From contig JADNRV010000065.1 of the NCBI GenBank assembly GCA_015499995.1, positions 208,863 through 272,862 on the forward strand: DNA of 64,000 nt, read 5' to 3'. Of the stretch, positions 21,659 to 32,553 are shown in pieces. Below the pieces are notes generated by a model, which did not search any database, was not told the DNA's origin, and saw only the letters and a list, made by a program, of their open reading frames with translations. The position numbers and the translations under genes were made by a program. Source of the DNA: Flammula alnicola. Taxonomy: Eukaryota > Basidiomycota > Agaricomycetes > Agaricales > Strophariaceae. The first letter of the stretch is position 1. Every line of letters begins with the position of its first letter.

Positions 21659-22534
21659 CAAACCTTGTGCCTTGCGCGAGATGCACTGTGCAACGAACCA
21701 GGCTGTCTGTCCGACGACAAGGGTCTTCGAGAGCGCATCGCCTTTACTGCGATCCTGGATCTCCTCCTCCGTAATATTTGGCAACTTGATTTTTCCCGCT
21801 GCCAGCAGGTTTCCAAATCTCACGGGCAAGAGCACTCCTTTCCGAGTGTCTCCCTGGAATAGCATGAATCCTCCCATTTGGAGAAAATATCCGTGCGTCT
21901 TTGTCCATCCCTTGTCTGTTTGACAGCCAGCACAGCGGGCAAGATTGTAAGTATAATGGAACCAGCAACGATGGACGTTTATTGTTGCAACGCACCCTTG
22001 TACCTTCTTTCCAAGCTTCGCGCACCAAACCACTGTCTCATCGCCCAAAGTATCATCATCTCCGGTGTGATGATCGCCCATATCATCAATTCCAAGCGCG
22101 ACAATGCAACGCGCCACCATGTCGCTCCAGGAGCTGGAATGTTAGGGTGAACGGCAACCCAGGAGCATGCAAACATTGTGGAGAGGCAGCTCCAAAGGAT
22201 GTCCCATATCGCTCGCTGATCAGGACATGTGCAAGCGGAAGATGAGAGGTTGAGTGTAGGAGTGTCGCGAGGAAACAATGGGGCTGTCAGGGCTGCGTGG
22301 ATGCCGCCTCGCACAAGATACAGCAGAGAAAGGATCAGTAACATGGTGGGGTCTACGTTCAAGTCGTTATACCGCTGTTCATGTATTGGAAGTATATTTA
22401 GATTCGCACGGCCTCGACACGAGGTAACAGTGCAGATGGGCGTTTACACCGCCATTTTGTTCGGATGCCAAAATAGGATCAGCGTCGTAACCACCATCTC
22501 CCACGGTCATGTCGTATGTAAAGACGAACAAAAA

Positions 22535-22871
22535 AAAAAAAACGGGGGCGCAGTGGTTGAGTGGCATGTGCCATTGCGTCTGGGCTGGTTAACCCAGTTC
22601 ACCTCGGTGTTCCCGAAGGTCGCAGGTTCAAATCCTGCAGAAGCTACCAGGGAGTTTTAGTGGGTAGTCGTCAAGGCTTCGGAGTCCCACAGTACCCTGG
22701 CTACAAACGCCACTATGGGGTCTGCGTAAATGCATTTCTTCCTGGAGGTTGGGCACCCCTCCACAACAAACAAGCCACTAGGCCTCTGTTGGTGTTCCAT
22801 CTACGTATGATTGGTTAGGGCGGATGTTATCCGTGGTCCCAGTCACATCCTCAAAAAAAAAAAAAAAAAAA
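22535..22871 (+). mobile_element. tRNA-derived SINE with poly(A) tail and 15-bp duplication
   Basis: Polymerase III A box tggttgagtgg at 22554-22564 fits TRGYNNARNNG, and B box ggttcaaatcc at 22625-22635 fits GGTTCRANNCC exactly. The element ends in a run of about 21 A (22853-22874). It is flanked by a 15-base duplication, aaagacgaacaaaaa (22520-22534 and 22872-22886). A T-arm-like gcaggttcaaatcctgc is present, but the acceptor stem cannot be closed, so this is a SINE head and not a tRNA gene. The head could come from a class II (Leu/Ser) tRNA, given the extra distance between boxes. It lies ~190 bases upstream of the membrane-protein start codon, in the opposite orientation. Confidence 0.85.
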
Positions 22872-22886
22872 AAAGACGAACAAAAA

Positions 22887-24705
22887 CGACACGATCAAAT
22901 GATTATTTAAGAGCTGACATCTCCAAAGATGTCTTTCTGAGGTCTGGCTGTCAAGGGAATAATTCTCGCCCTGCGGCACTGCAGGCACTTTTCCTTATAT
23001 TGGGTGGTTTTCCTCACTCCCCTCAGTATGGTTCACAAATGCAAGAGAGAGGGAGAATATAGTAGTATTCCCTATGTGGAGTGCAGCCCAATGATGTAGT
23101 GTTACGAAAATCCCAGCCACCACCATGATGCTAAACCGTCCCTCCACTGCTCAACGTTCAGCGTCGCTGCGACGGGCCCGAAATCCCTTCCTCTAGTTGC
23201 ATGCATTTCGAGCTCTTTCACACGAAAAAAAATTAGGTCTGAAATTGCTGAAAGTGTCAATAGAAAACATATGGACTTACGATGATCATGAGCGGCTGCT
23301 GGCATGGCCCTCCCTGTTCCCGATTCCATTGCCCCGCCAAAAGCTCGTTCCCTCGAAGCTTGATGTAAAGATATCTGTAAACAATGAGAAAAAGGGTGAG
23401 TGGAATACAAGCTGCCATGCTGTCGGAGCTTTCAGAGATCGAGGTAGACACACCATGATGCAAAGGTTTTTTGATAGATATTCTTGTGTTTGTATGGAGT
23501 ATTCATCAACCACTCCCCGTTTCATCTTTCTACGCTCCTACATGCCTTGCGTTTTCTAACTAGTCATGCCGCGTGCCATCCCATCCTGTCTTGCTGTTCT
23601 CCCAGAAACCAATCCTGTCCTCTTCCCTCAAGCTCCTACTTGCATTCAGTAAAGAATATTTACATTTTCCATATTCTCGTGAAATCAAGTAGAATTTTCT
23701 TCGCTCGTGAGTCGACGGCAATAGCTGCAGAGTACTGAGCTACCAGGTTCATAAAAAAAGTAAGAACATCGAGACGACAACCTGCCGATTAGCCTCGCAC
23801 AGCCCATCGCCTTCATTCAAGTGAGGTTCCTCTACCATAGTTATTTTGGTCGGTCTGCATTCCGCAGCATCACAAGAGAAGTCACATTCTCGTGGAGAGA
23901 AGAGATGGACATGGTGGAGGCCAGGAGGCAGAAAGCCGAGTGAGTGAGGCAAGGGTAATGCTAACGAAACGAATGGGTTTGACCAGGAGATTTAGCGTAA
24001 TAATGTAAACATAATAGCGAAAACGCACCTTGGTGGGGGTCAACTCGCTGCCGTCTGCGCTTATAGCAAGAGTAGTAATGGCCTCTACTTGGACGTATCT
24101 TCGGATCCGATTCCAGTCTCCTTGGTCGGAGAAGCTTGAGAAGCCGCTCGACAATAGGGTCGAGGTAAGGGAGGTGTGTATCTCGTTCAATACCCTAACA
24201 GATAGGCATTCATAGGTGTAGACCTCCAGGAGCAGGTATGAGAACGATGTCCGGTGAATCCGTTATTGGATAATTGCCTGTACATGTGGAAAACGGAGCT
24301 GAATGAGGGGTTTACAGCGGATATTACTGAAGAACTGGAATTGAACATGCGTACCTCCAAGCCTATTGAGAGTTGACCACTGAGCAGAGACGATACCTGC
24401 ATGACATTCTAAACTTCGAGCATTCTTGACATCTCAGAGTGTCTTCGCTGTTCTCTGGCTCAGTCGCTGAGGCTTGTGCGTGTAGCTGGTCGGATGTTGA
24501 GCTAGCCATGCTATGACATTGTGGCCACATCATTTGAAGCAGAGGATCGAGCTGGAAAATTTTGCGGTGTCAAAATCACCGAGACGGCGAGACCTTGTCG
24601 TCTTCGATTGTCGATGAGGAAGACGGCAATTTGGAAGCCAATGTTGTGGCGGCGCGCTCGGCTAGATTAGATAGCTAGATTAAATTCCATCAGAGGCAAG
24701 TGCAT
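22887..24705. other. No confident gene; possible decayed exons
   Basis: Several 60-120-codon open frames, none with a recognisable domain. 24125-24190 shares a ~60-base segment with 12980-13060 (opposite strand), ending in a splice-donor-like gtcgag/gtaagg, so scattered exons of a duplicated gene are present. Segment 24690-24710 immediately precedes the copia insertion. Confidence 0.35.
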
Positions 24706-24710
24706 GTACT

Positions 24711-24808
24711 TAAAGTTACGAAGCGCAGTGAGTAACTCAGACGTCGCACGATGAGTGTAAACGGCTATATAATACTATGTTGAAGTGCTATGCCTAGTTC
24801 CCTCAACA
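24711..24808 (-). repeat. copia 3' LTR (98 bp)
   Basis: Differs from the 5' LTR at two positions (aaacggc/aaatggc and gaagtgc/gaagcgc). Very short for an LTR. Confidence 0.92.
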
Positions 24809-24831
24809 CTCCCCTAAGTAGGATAGCCCTT

Positions 24832-27800
24832 CTAGTCGAACAGATGGAGCATGTAGCATTGGGATTCAGTCGCGTGGCGGGATAGTGGCTTCATGAGTAT
24901 ATCGGCCAGGTTGTCCTCCGATGGTACGTGGACCACTGTAACGTCTCCATCGCCGACCCGCTCACGGATGTAGTGGTATCTAATCTGGATGTGCTTCGCC
25001 TTCTTATGTCCTTTCTTGTTTTTCGTAAGTGCAATTGAACCAGTGTTATCGTTGAATAGAACTGCTGGCATAGGTTGCTCGAGACCCGCTTCACGCATGA
25101 ATGAGTACATCCACACGCTCTGCTGGCATGCATGGCTCGTCGCCATGTATTCGGCCTCAGTGGTGGATAATGCGACAGTATCTTGACGCTTAGAACTCCA
25201 CGAAACTGGGCCTCCGGCCATCATGAAAATATAGGCGCCCGTCGAGCGCCCAGTGTCGAGCAGATCTCCTGCATAATCAGCGTCCACAAATCCGTAGGGT
25301 TTTATCCCGTCCGCTGTCCCCGCTCGGTAGGTTATCTTGTAGTGAAGAGTCACCTTGATGTATGCAAGTACGTGCATCAGCACCTTCCAATGCTGTGGGC
25401 CGGGGTTTGTCTGAAAACGGGCGAGTAGGTTGACTGCGAATGATAGATCGGGTCTTGAAGCGACTTGAGCCCACATTACGCTCCCTAGAACCTCGCGGTA
25501 TGGTTTATCGGACATGAAACATTTGTCTTCTTCCGTGGTTGCACAATCCTTGAGTGATAGATCAGTTCCAGTAGGAAGCGCGGTGTACTTTGGATTGCAC
25601 TCGGACATCCCAAACCTCTGCAGGATGCGCTCGAGGTATGGTCATTGCGAGAGCGTAATTGTTCCTGTCTTCGTGTCCTGCTTCATGCTCATCCCAAGAA
25701 TAAACCTCCCCTTTTTCTTGTCATCCTCTATCCTCTTTATCTCATATGCACTCTCCAACTCCCCTATTGCCTTTATCTCCTCCGCTTTCGATGACGACCC
25801 GCCTATAACATCGTCCGTATACATCACGTTCAGCGTGTATTGTCCGTTTATGATTCGATGTCGTACGCATGGGTCAGCAAGTGATTGGTAGTAGCCGAGC
25901 GCGTCGTATGTGCCCGACAATTCGTCCTCCCAGTCATGAGCTCCGGCCATCATCCCATACATGGTTTTGTGAGCGTGGTAGACCAGATCCTCCTCCCCTC
26001 GCTTAATATAACCAGGTGCCTGCTCCGTATAGACTTCGTATTTGTTCACACTGTTGAGATATGCCGCGATGAAATCAATCTGCCAAAGATTTAGCCCCAG
26101 GTGCGCGATGATCGCGAGACACATCCACATTGATTCCAAGCGTGCAACTGACGCATATGTCTGATCGAAATCGACCCCAGGTATCTGGTTGAAACCTTGA
26201 GCGACCAGTCGTGCCTTCCGCTTGGTAATATCCCCACCACCATCAAACTTGTACCCGAAAACCCATTTGAGCCCTATCACCTTCCTCCCCATAGGCCTCG
26301 GTACTTTGCTGAAAACTCCTCTACTCTCCATCATTGACATCTCCAGGTCCATTGGCGGTGTCCATTCATCTGGGTTTTTCATCGCTTCCACGTATGAGCT
26401 CGGTAAGTACATGTCTTTTTCAGTTTTCGCAAGTAGGGCGATGTATTCATCCAGGTCTGACTGGAAATCGAGCATGTGCTCACGTTGGAAGTCTACGGAG
26501 TCGAGGTTCATGTCGTAGGCAGGGATCACGTGTGTTGGAAAAGCGTTAGATGCCTGTGGTACGTCCGAGTCTGACTCTGCCCACTCCTCGCCCATTTCTC
26601 TCGCTGTTTCCTGTCTCTGCCGCCATTCCTCGGATTCTGATGCTGCTACTGTAGGTTTCGAGATCCTTGCTGATCTTTGTGGTGGAGCGGCCGGTGCATC
26701 CTGGGCAACTGGCTGTAGGATGTTGAAGAGTTGGACATTGCGAGTCCGTTGGATCCTTGGAGCATCTGTAGGACGGTGTCGCGGTGCGATGGGATATGGT
26801 TCGTGTACGGCTGGAGCTGGCGGCGCTTGCTGATCATTCAGCGGCAACTGATCTGCGGGCGCTTGTGTCGGCGTCTCGTCCACTTTGGGCTTAGGTCCAG
26901 TTTCCGCAAATAGAGGATCGTCGTCGGCGAATATTGGATCATCGTGCAAGGGGTCTTGATCAACTGAGGTACGATGACCTGAACCCTCCTCGAATACGAC
27001 ATTTCTGGCTTTGACGATAATTCCTGTGTTTCGATCCAGCAGTTTGTAGGCATCACGACCGTAATAACCGATGAGGGTATATTTTATGGAGGTGGTATCG
27101 AGCTTCGAGGGATTAATTTCCTTCGGGATTTTTGCATATGCAATAGACCCAATTGGACGTAAGTGGGAGACATCTTGTCTCTTTTGGAACCACCGCTCAG
27201 CAGGGATTTGTCCGGGGTGCCGTCTTGATGGCATGAGGTTTAGGACGTATATGACCGCTGCCAGAATGTCCGGCCAATACGATGGGGGCAAACCCGCATC
27301 GCATCGCACGCATCTGACACCTTCCAAAACCATTCGGTTTGTTCGCTCAGGAACACCGTTTCCAGAGTGGGCATATGGGGCAGGTGTCTCGATTCGTATT
27401 CCGTTCTCCTTGCAGAACGCCTCGCTTGTACGGTTGAGGAACTCCTTCCCCATGTCAAATCTGAAACACTTGACCTTTTTCCCAGTTTGTAGTTCTGCCT
27501 CGACTTTGTACTCCTTTATCGCCGTTAAGGTTGCGTCCGTGGTCTTCTCTGACAAGAAGTATTCCTTTCGGTAAGAACACGTGCCATCAGTCATAATTAG
27601 CGCGTAGACTGCTCCTCCGACTGATGCAACCCGCGCGGGTCCCCACAGGTCCATGTGAACTCGATCAAGAATCCCAGTTTCTGGCGTGACCTTCTCGTCA
27701 TATGGGCGGTTTGTTTGCTTCCCATAGATACAGTCTTCACACATTCCCACTTCTCCTTTTCCTGCAACGATTTGCAAACCGTCGACTAGGCCCTTGCTCG

Positions 27801-30010
27801 CCATGTCCTGGATTGTCCTGATACCAAAATGGCAGAAACGGCGGTGCCACTGGTCAATCGAGGTGGGTTTTTCATGAGATTTTGCTGGCATCGCTGTGAC
27901 ACTGATCTCTGGGATAGCTTCGTCGAAAATGTACATCCCACGGTCTCGTCGTACGCTTAGGAGAGTCTCGCCTTGTGGGTTGATAAACTTCGCTTGGCCG
28001 CCCCCAAAATTGACGTTTAGTCCAGCCTGGTCAAATTGGCTGATGGAGATGAGGTTTGCGGCGAAATCAGGTGTGTGCAGGGAATTGTTGAATATGAGTT
28101 TTACTCGTTTATCTTTGGACATGTAGTGTTTCACGATGGTTCCTTTGCCGTGGATTTTGAAACGTGCTTCGCGGCTTGCTGCTTGGCCCTCCTTTGGCTC
28201 GTCAAACAATTCATAGGTGGAGAAGTTTGATTTATTCGCGAAGCAATGGTTGCTCGCACCAGAGTCTGCATACGTGACGGTAGCTACCTCGCTTTCTCCA
28301 GCCATCATAGCTGTTGTTTCTCCAGTGTCCTCTGCTAACCCCTTTCCAGGAATTGCCATAACGATGTACTCGATTATAGGGTCGGTATCTTCCACGGAAA
28401 TCTCAATCGACTGGTCGACTTGGGCTATCTCGGTGCCAGCGTATGCTGCGAGGGCAAGGACTCGTTCGACGATGGCTGCTTTTGCGATAGGTGCCGTGGT
28501 GTCTGGTGCTGTACCTGCCGCCGATTGCCCTGAGTAGCCGCCACGCTGTCCAAAACCGGGTGGGAATTGTCCTTCTTTTCCCCCTCCCTTCCAATAGCAC
28601 TCGGTGATCAGGTGGCCTTTGCGTCGGCATATGGGGTTAGTACAGATTTTTCTGCTGTACGCCTCATTCTTGACTCCCACTTTTAGTGCGATTGCGGAGG
28701 TACCGGGAGCCACAACACGCCCAGTACGGTTGATTCTCGACCAGTGCATCTCCAATCGGATGATGGTGTCGATCGATGTGGCCGATGTGTGCAGGGTTGC
28801 GATGATGTGGTCCCATGACGGTGGCAGTGATGCCAAGATGATTTCGCGGAAATCGGCGTCGTCGATCTTAGCGCCTACAGCGTTAGCTTGCTTGTGCTTG
28901 GTGAGGAGGTCTGCGAGGTGAGTTGGGAAGTCTTCCCTGTCATTCAGCCTCACGCCGTGCAGCTCTCGCTGAGCGTACACCCTGGCTAGGTTGGTCGATG
29001 TCTTGTATCGGTCCGTGATGGATTTCCACGCCTCAGCGGCCGTTCCATCGGTTTTAACTCCCAGTCCCACGGCATTCTTCACGTTTTGCCGAATGGCTAT
29101 GTGACACCATGCATCCCGGGCGTCCCATTCCTCCCACGACGGAGTAGGAGAGGTCCATGGAGTTTCCGATGGGGCAGTTTGTGTTGGGGTGGCCGTGGTA
29201 ACCGGCACTGTTGGTGATTGTGTGGTAGTTTGTGTGGGTATAGGTGCTCTAGGACTTGTAATTGTTCCTTCGAGGTACAGTGTAAGACACCTCCTTGACA
29301 TATGATACCTCCTTGACTCAAACAAGGATTTCGGGCCCATTTCTTCACCAATTCACACCATATTCTGCACATGGATTGTCCTCACCTAGAGCTACATTAT
29401 TATAAAATTTTCGTGTGATTCTGAGCAGTATGAGGTCCGGAATATTGTGTGTTGTACGGAAATATCCCCCATTTGGGACCATGCACAGATTGTGCTGGTT
29501 CTAGCTCACTTTTGGGCATTCTCATTTCGCTAAAATTCAGGAATCAAGTAGGAAGGATGTATATCTAATAGATTATGTACTTTTCTGCACAAATTTTGCC
29601 CAATTGCACTTGAGAAACGGGAAGAAGGTGAGGCGTGACAAGTGGGTGATGCATCTCTGATCTAACACAGGCGTGTTCGGGACCTGTCGCCAGGCTTCCT
29701 GGGCTATGTCACACTCATGTCAAGGAGGTGTTTTTGTGACATTTGGACTCGCAAACTTCTTTCCTCCAGTTTGGGCTCCAATGTGCCGTTTACTTTACTC
29801 TATTGTGGTAGTTCCATCTATTACAGTATCTAGTTATAGTTTATTAAAAAAAGTCCTGGAATTTGTGGATGGATGCGCCACAAAATGGGAAGTTTACTTT
29901 TTCATGTCAAGGAGGTGTCTTACACTGTATCCACGGGCTCCCCTGAGGCGACATGCCATGAGAATTGTCTCACTCCATTCGAGGTAATTTGTTCCATCAA
30001 ATTTATCCAT
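24832..30010 (-). pseudogene. copia Gag-Pol polyprotein, interrupted
   Basis: Start ATG at 30010 (MDKFDGTNYLEWSETILMAC), a classic copia Gag N-terminus. The frame is cut at 29927 by a MITE and resumes at 29277 (LEGTITSPRAP). Next come a CCHC-like knuckle with 4-base first spacing (CTNPICRRKGHLITEC), a protease motif (YADSGASNHCF, ~28265), a GAG-pre-integrase domain (WHRRFCHFG, ~27860) and integrase with DLWGP, a D in FRFDMGKEF and an E in GNGVPER. The RT box is MYTDDVIGG (~25825), then a TGA at 25642-25644, and after it in the same frame RNase H (WSSKRQDTVALSTTEAEYMA) to the stop at 24832. The unusual RFDMGKEF replaces the usual DNGGEF. One nonsense codon and one insertion are the only breaks seen. 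Confidence 0.9.
29278..29927. mobile_element. 650-bp MITE with 24-bp TIRs and TA duplication (Tc1/mariner or pogo type)
   Basis: Perfect 24-base inverted ends starting cagtgtaagacacctccttg (29278-29301 and 29904-29927), flanked by TA on both sides (29276-29277, 29928-29929). The CAGTG end and TA target fit the Tc1/mariner-pogo group. Extra partial copies of the end motif occur at about 29303-29318 and 29712-29730. No coding capacity. Its insertion splits the copia gag. Confidence 0.88.
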
Positions 30011-30125
30011 CTCGGGAGCACCGGTGGTGAGTTATTAGTCTTTCCAGACATGTTTTGTTACGTTGTGATCTGCTGAGCCTAGCAGGATGTTCGTGGATGG
30101 GTTTTCTGAGCTTAGTATTTACGCG

Positions 30126-30137
30126 GGGCCCATAACC
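30126..30137 (-). promoter_or_regulatory. Primer-binding site, half initiator-tRNA type
   Basis: Read on the minus strand, the first 12 bases after the LTR are ggttatgggccc. They are complementary to the anticodon arm of initiator tRNA-Met (loop CCAUAA, in the C33 form gggcccauaacc). Priming by a half initiator tRNA is known from Drosophila copia and some fungal and plant elements. The site abuts the LTR with no gap. Confidence 0.75.
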
Positions 30138-30235
30138 TAAAGTTACGAAGCGCAGTGAGTAACTCAGACGTCGCACGATGAGTGTAAATGGCTATATAAT
30201 ACTATGTTGAAGCGCTATGCCTAGTTCCCTCAACA
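30138..30235 (-). repeat. copia 5' LTR (98 bp)
   Basis: Partner of 24711-24808. Read on the minus strand it contains a tata-like atagtattatatagcc. Confidence 0.92.
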
Positions 30236-30240
30236 GTACT

Positions 30241-30900
30241 TATGTATGCCGCCGAGCGACCGCGTATACCGCACGGCGTCCTCGCGTATCTGAGCCCTCG
30301 CTATCTCCAGTCTGGTCAGATTGGATTGCTCCAGCGGTACTCCTGCCATCGACATATGTTAAATGCCGCAGGGGTGAGGTAGAGCTTATAGCTGCCTTAT
30401 CTCCGGCTTGTTCTCCTTCTGTCTTCTGTCATCATGCATCCATCGTGCCTGGTATCTCGGCCACTCTGTCCATCCATCTCTTCTAAGTATCCATCCTCCT
30501 TTACCGGTTACCTCTTCCTCCTCTCTCTTCCTACGGCGCCGCTCCTGCTCTCGTCCACCGCACGTAAAGCCCAATTCGGCGTTTGTTCGTGCGCTGCAGG
30601 AGTGGGATGCGGTGTCGCATACTCGGCCTGGGTGGATCACGTCTTAGATTCCTGCTGGGCCAGCCTGCAGCTTCCAGTCGACCTCACGCATTTGCGTTGG
30701 TGGTGGAAGATATACTCGAGAAATGGCGTTTGAACCCGTCATACCATCCTATTCCATTCCTCCATCCCTTCCTCCGTCCATCCTCCGCCCCTTCAATGAT
30801 GACAGATCGATGACCCCATCGCCCAAGTCATCTTAACATTTCTTTTGATTACCGTGACTTTGGACTCTTGGCGCGTTTCACGTTTTTGTTTTTGTTTCAC
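30241..30900 (+). pseudogene. Second, more decayed phosphatase relic
   Basis: At 30565-30645 the frame reads KPNSAFVRALQEWDAVSH, matching RPNTGFVGTLQEGDVSH of the relic at 480-665. The preceding helix is shifted out of frame (YGAAPALVHRT then a stop). Flanks on both sides are also similar to 1-100 and 838-930, so a ~900-base segment was duplicated and both copies decayed. Confidence 0.45.
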
Positions 30901-31129
30901 TCACTATTTGACATTCGTTTGGCCTTCACATTTTCCTTCATGCATTGGTTGGTTTTATCTAAGTGTTCCTTCCCTGCCTTTCCTTTGAACACTTCACTCT
31001 CATTTCCCTTCCCGTGCATGGTAGAATAATAGAATGAAAGATGGCGTGTGGCACTGCATCGACGTGGAGTAATAATAGGAAAGGGGCTCAAAGGTTATCA
31101 TTACTACCGACGCATAGGCTACACTTACC

Positions 31130-32553
31130 TTACCTTCCATCGATTTCAAGACAAAAAATACACCCTATAGATTCCACGAGGTGGTATAAACTCAAGTCGG
31201 AACCGCAGCCCACCTTGAGAGGTGACGCTTTCACTAACACTGCCATGACCGTGACCCCTCGACAAGTACGAACGCGAGTGAGAAATTTTTCGTCAGTCGC
31301 GGCAGTGGAAGAAACTCTTACCTCCAGTCGGTAGCGGGACAGGCCCTCCTCCGATTGCAGTCAAGAATTCATTGATAAATCCTGCGCGAGCAGTAATCGA
31401 AATAACTGTAAAACACCCCAACCAGTGAACACAATTCATTCGAGTCAACGGCGTGATCATATAGAATGAAAGCTCGCAGACGTACAGGGATGCTCTGTAT
31501 CCATCTCAAAAATTCTATCAAGCACCTTTCCAGCACGTTGAGCGACCTCCGCTTTCATTTCTCGAATGGTGGGGTGCCATAGTTGATCGTACTCCTCAAA
31601 TCTCTCCTCGATCGTGAAGTGGGGCTTATAACCCGAGATATATGATCGAGTGCGGCGCTTGTCGCAGGTATGTACTCCATTCTCCTCGCGGAAATTCTTG
31701 GAACTCGTCAATGAAAATTGGTGAATAGTGCAATGACGAGAGATTGTACATACCTCAAGAATGAGCATCGGATGCGGGTGTTCCGAAAACACCTTATTGA
31801 GCATGATATCGCATGTATCGAGCGCGCGGGAGAGCGGGCTGCAGTATCGCTTGTGGGGAGGAGATAGACCTGTGGCCGCTTCCTCCATCCACGCACGTTG
31901 GATGGTGTGCGCCTGCTCTATCCCGATGGGCGTGAGCTGAGGATCAGCTGCATCGATCGGTTTGGGTTGGACGTGGGCTCAAAAAGTTTGGGCAGAGAAG
32001 TACTGACGTCCCCATTTTATTTCTCCATCGCCATCTATCATCGCCCAGTAGCTAGATGAACAAGTTACGGTTGACCTCGGTCGACACGATGAAGATCAGG
32101 TGCAGTGCTTACTCGTCCCATACTTGTGTTCCGTATTTTTCTTCTGCAACGTTATCTATTAAGAAACGATCAATAAAAGTGTAACTGGATACGTAGAGGG
32201 AATTAACGGCCGGTATCCTTGGCCATGCCGAGAAAGTAAGAAAAATTTGTAGGAAGTCCCTTTTGGACTTTCGTCATTCAAGGCATGCATATGCTCGAAC
32301 AATTTCTCCCATCTGTCTTCAGATGCGTTCTTCAGACCGAATCTAAGGGGTATCTGAGAACGAGGGGGATTGAGCAGACTGCGAGAGCACTCTCAATGCC
32401 GCGGTTCCTCACAGCAGGCAATGGTTCGTCTGCCTCGTCATGGGCGAAGTGACCTGGTACAAACTGCAGTCGAACTCAATTTCATTGAGAGGTAGAAGTA
32501 CTCGAGAAGACAAGAGGCCATACCTCATATTTGTAGCCAATGTCGCCTGGCAT
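31130..32553 (-). CDS. Histidine phosphatase (phosphoglycerate mutase-like) protein
   Basis: Eight or more small exons: 32553-32524 (MPGDIGYKYE), 32463-32413, 32353-32212, 32155-~32116, ~32050-32006, ~31950-31757, ~31698-31490 and further exons to a stop at 31130-31132. Motifs in order: LLSRHGQGY holds the RHG of the histidine phosphatase superfamily, with the phospho-accepting His; then PDPQLTPIGIEQA, KRYCSPLSRALDTCDI, ENGVHTCDKRRTRSYI and ISITARAGFIN. In this fungal family the last motif usually reads ITAHSGFIN, so a catalytic His appears replaced by Arg. The donor after RHGQGY(H) reads GG instead of GT (32211-32210). Both changes suggest the gene may be inactive. Role: likely a cytosolic phosphatase of unknown substrate. 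Confidence 0.7.

Larger units (their letters stand above)
13414..22344 (-). pseudogene. Agaricomycete multi-pass membrane protein, split by two insertions
   Basis: Start ATG at 22344 gives a signal-like hydrophobic N-terminus (MLLILSLLYLVRGGIHAALT), then CTCPDQRAIWDILWSC. Exon 1 is 22344-21996 and exon 2 starts at 21915 (DKGWTKTHGYFLQMGGFMLF). Exon 2 is interrupted after ..CISRKAQGL at 21659 and resumes in frame at 15096 (VTTELELATLGFAVLNGFMY). The last exons run below ~14650 and end in VALRDLSPSTLAVVRWTSFL-PHI with the stop at 13414; this part is interrupted by a MITE at 13882-14497. This domain order (CTC..QR, HGYF..MGGF, GDALSK, ELELxTL, W..FIPHI-type end) matches an expanded agaricomycete family of unknown function. 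Removing both insertions, with one copy of each target duplication, restores the frame at both sites. Exons between 14940 and 14650 are unclear and may be decayed. Confidence 0.7.
24711..30235 (-). mobile_element. Ty1/copia LTR retrotransposon
   Basis: 98-base LTRs (24711-24808 and 30138-30235) with two differences, flanked by a 5-bp duplication gtact (24706-24710, 30236-30240). On the minus strand the LTR begins TGTTGAGGGAAC. Directly inside the 5' LTR is a primer site (30126-30137), and directly inside the 3' LTR a polypurine tract cttaggggag (24809-24818, read on minus). The polyprotein order gag-PR-INT-RT-RNaseH is the copia order. It is disabled by a MITE in gag and a stop codon in pol. 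Confidence 0.92.

Noticed and set aside
22543..22650. tRNA gene
   Set aside because: A and B boxes are present, but no acceptor stem pairs, box spacing is too long, and the sequence continues to a poly(A) tail with a flanking duplication; called a SINE.
24906..25516. Plus-strand genes over the copia element
   Set aside because: All are antisense shadows of the polyprotein.
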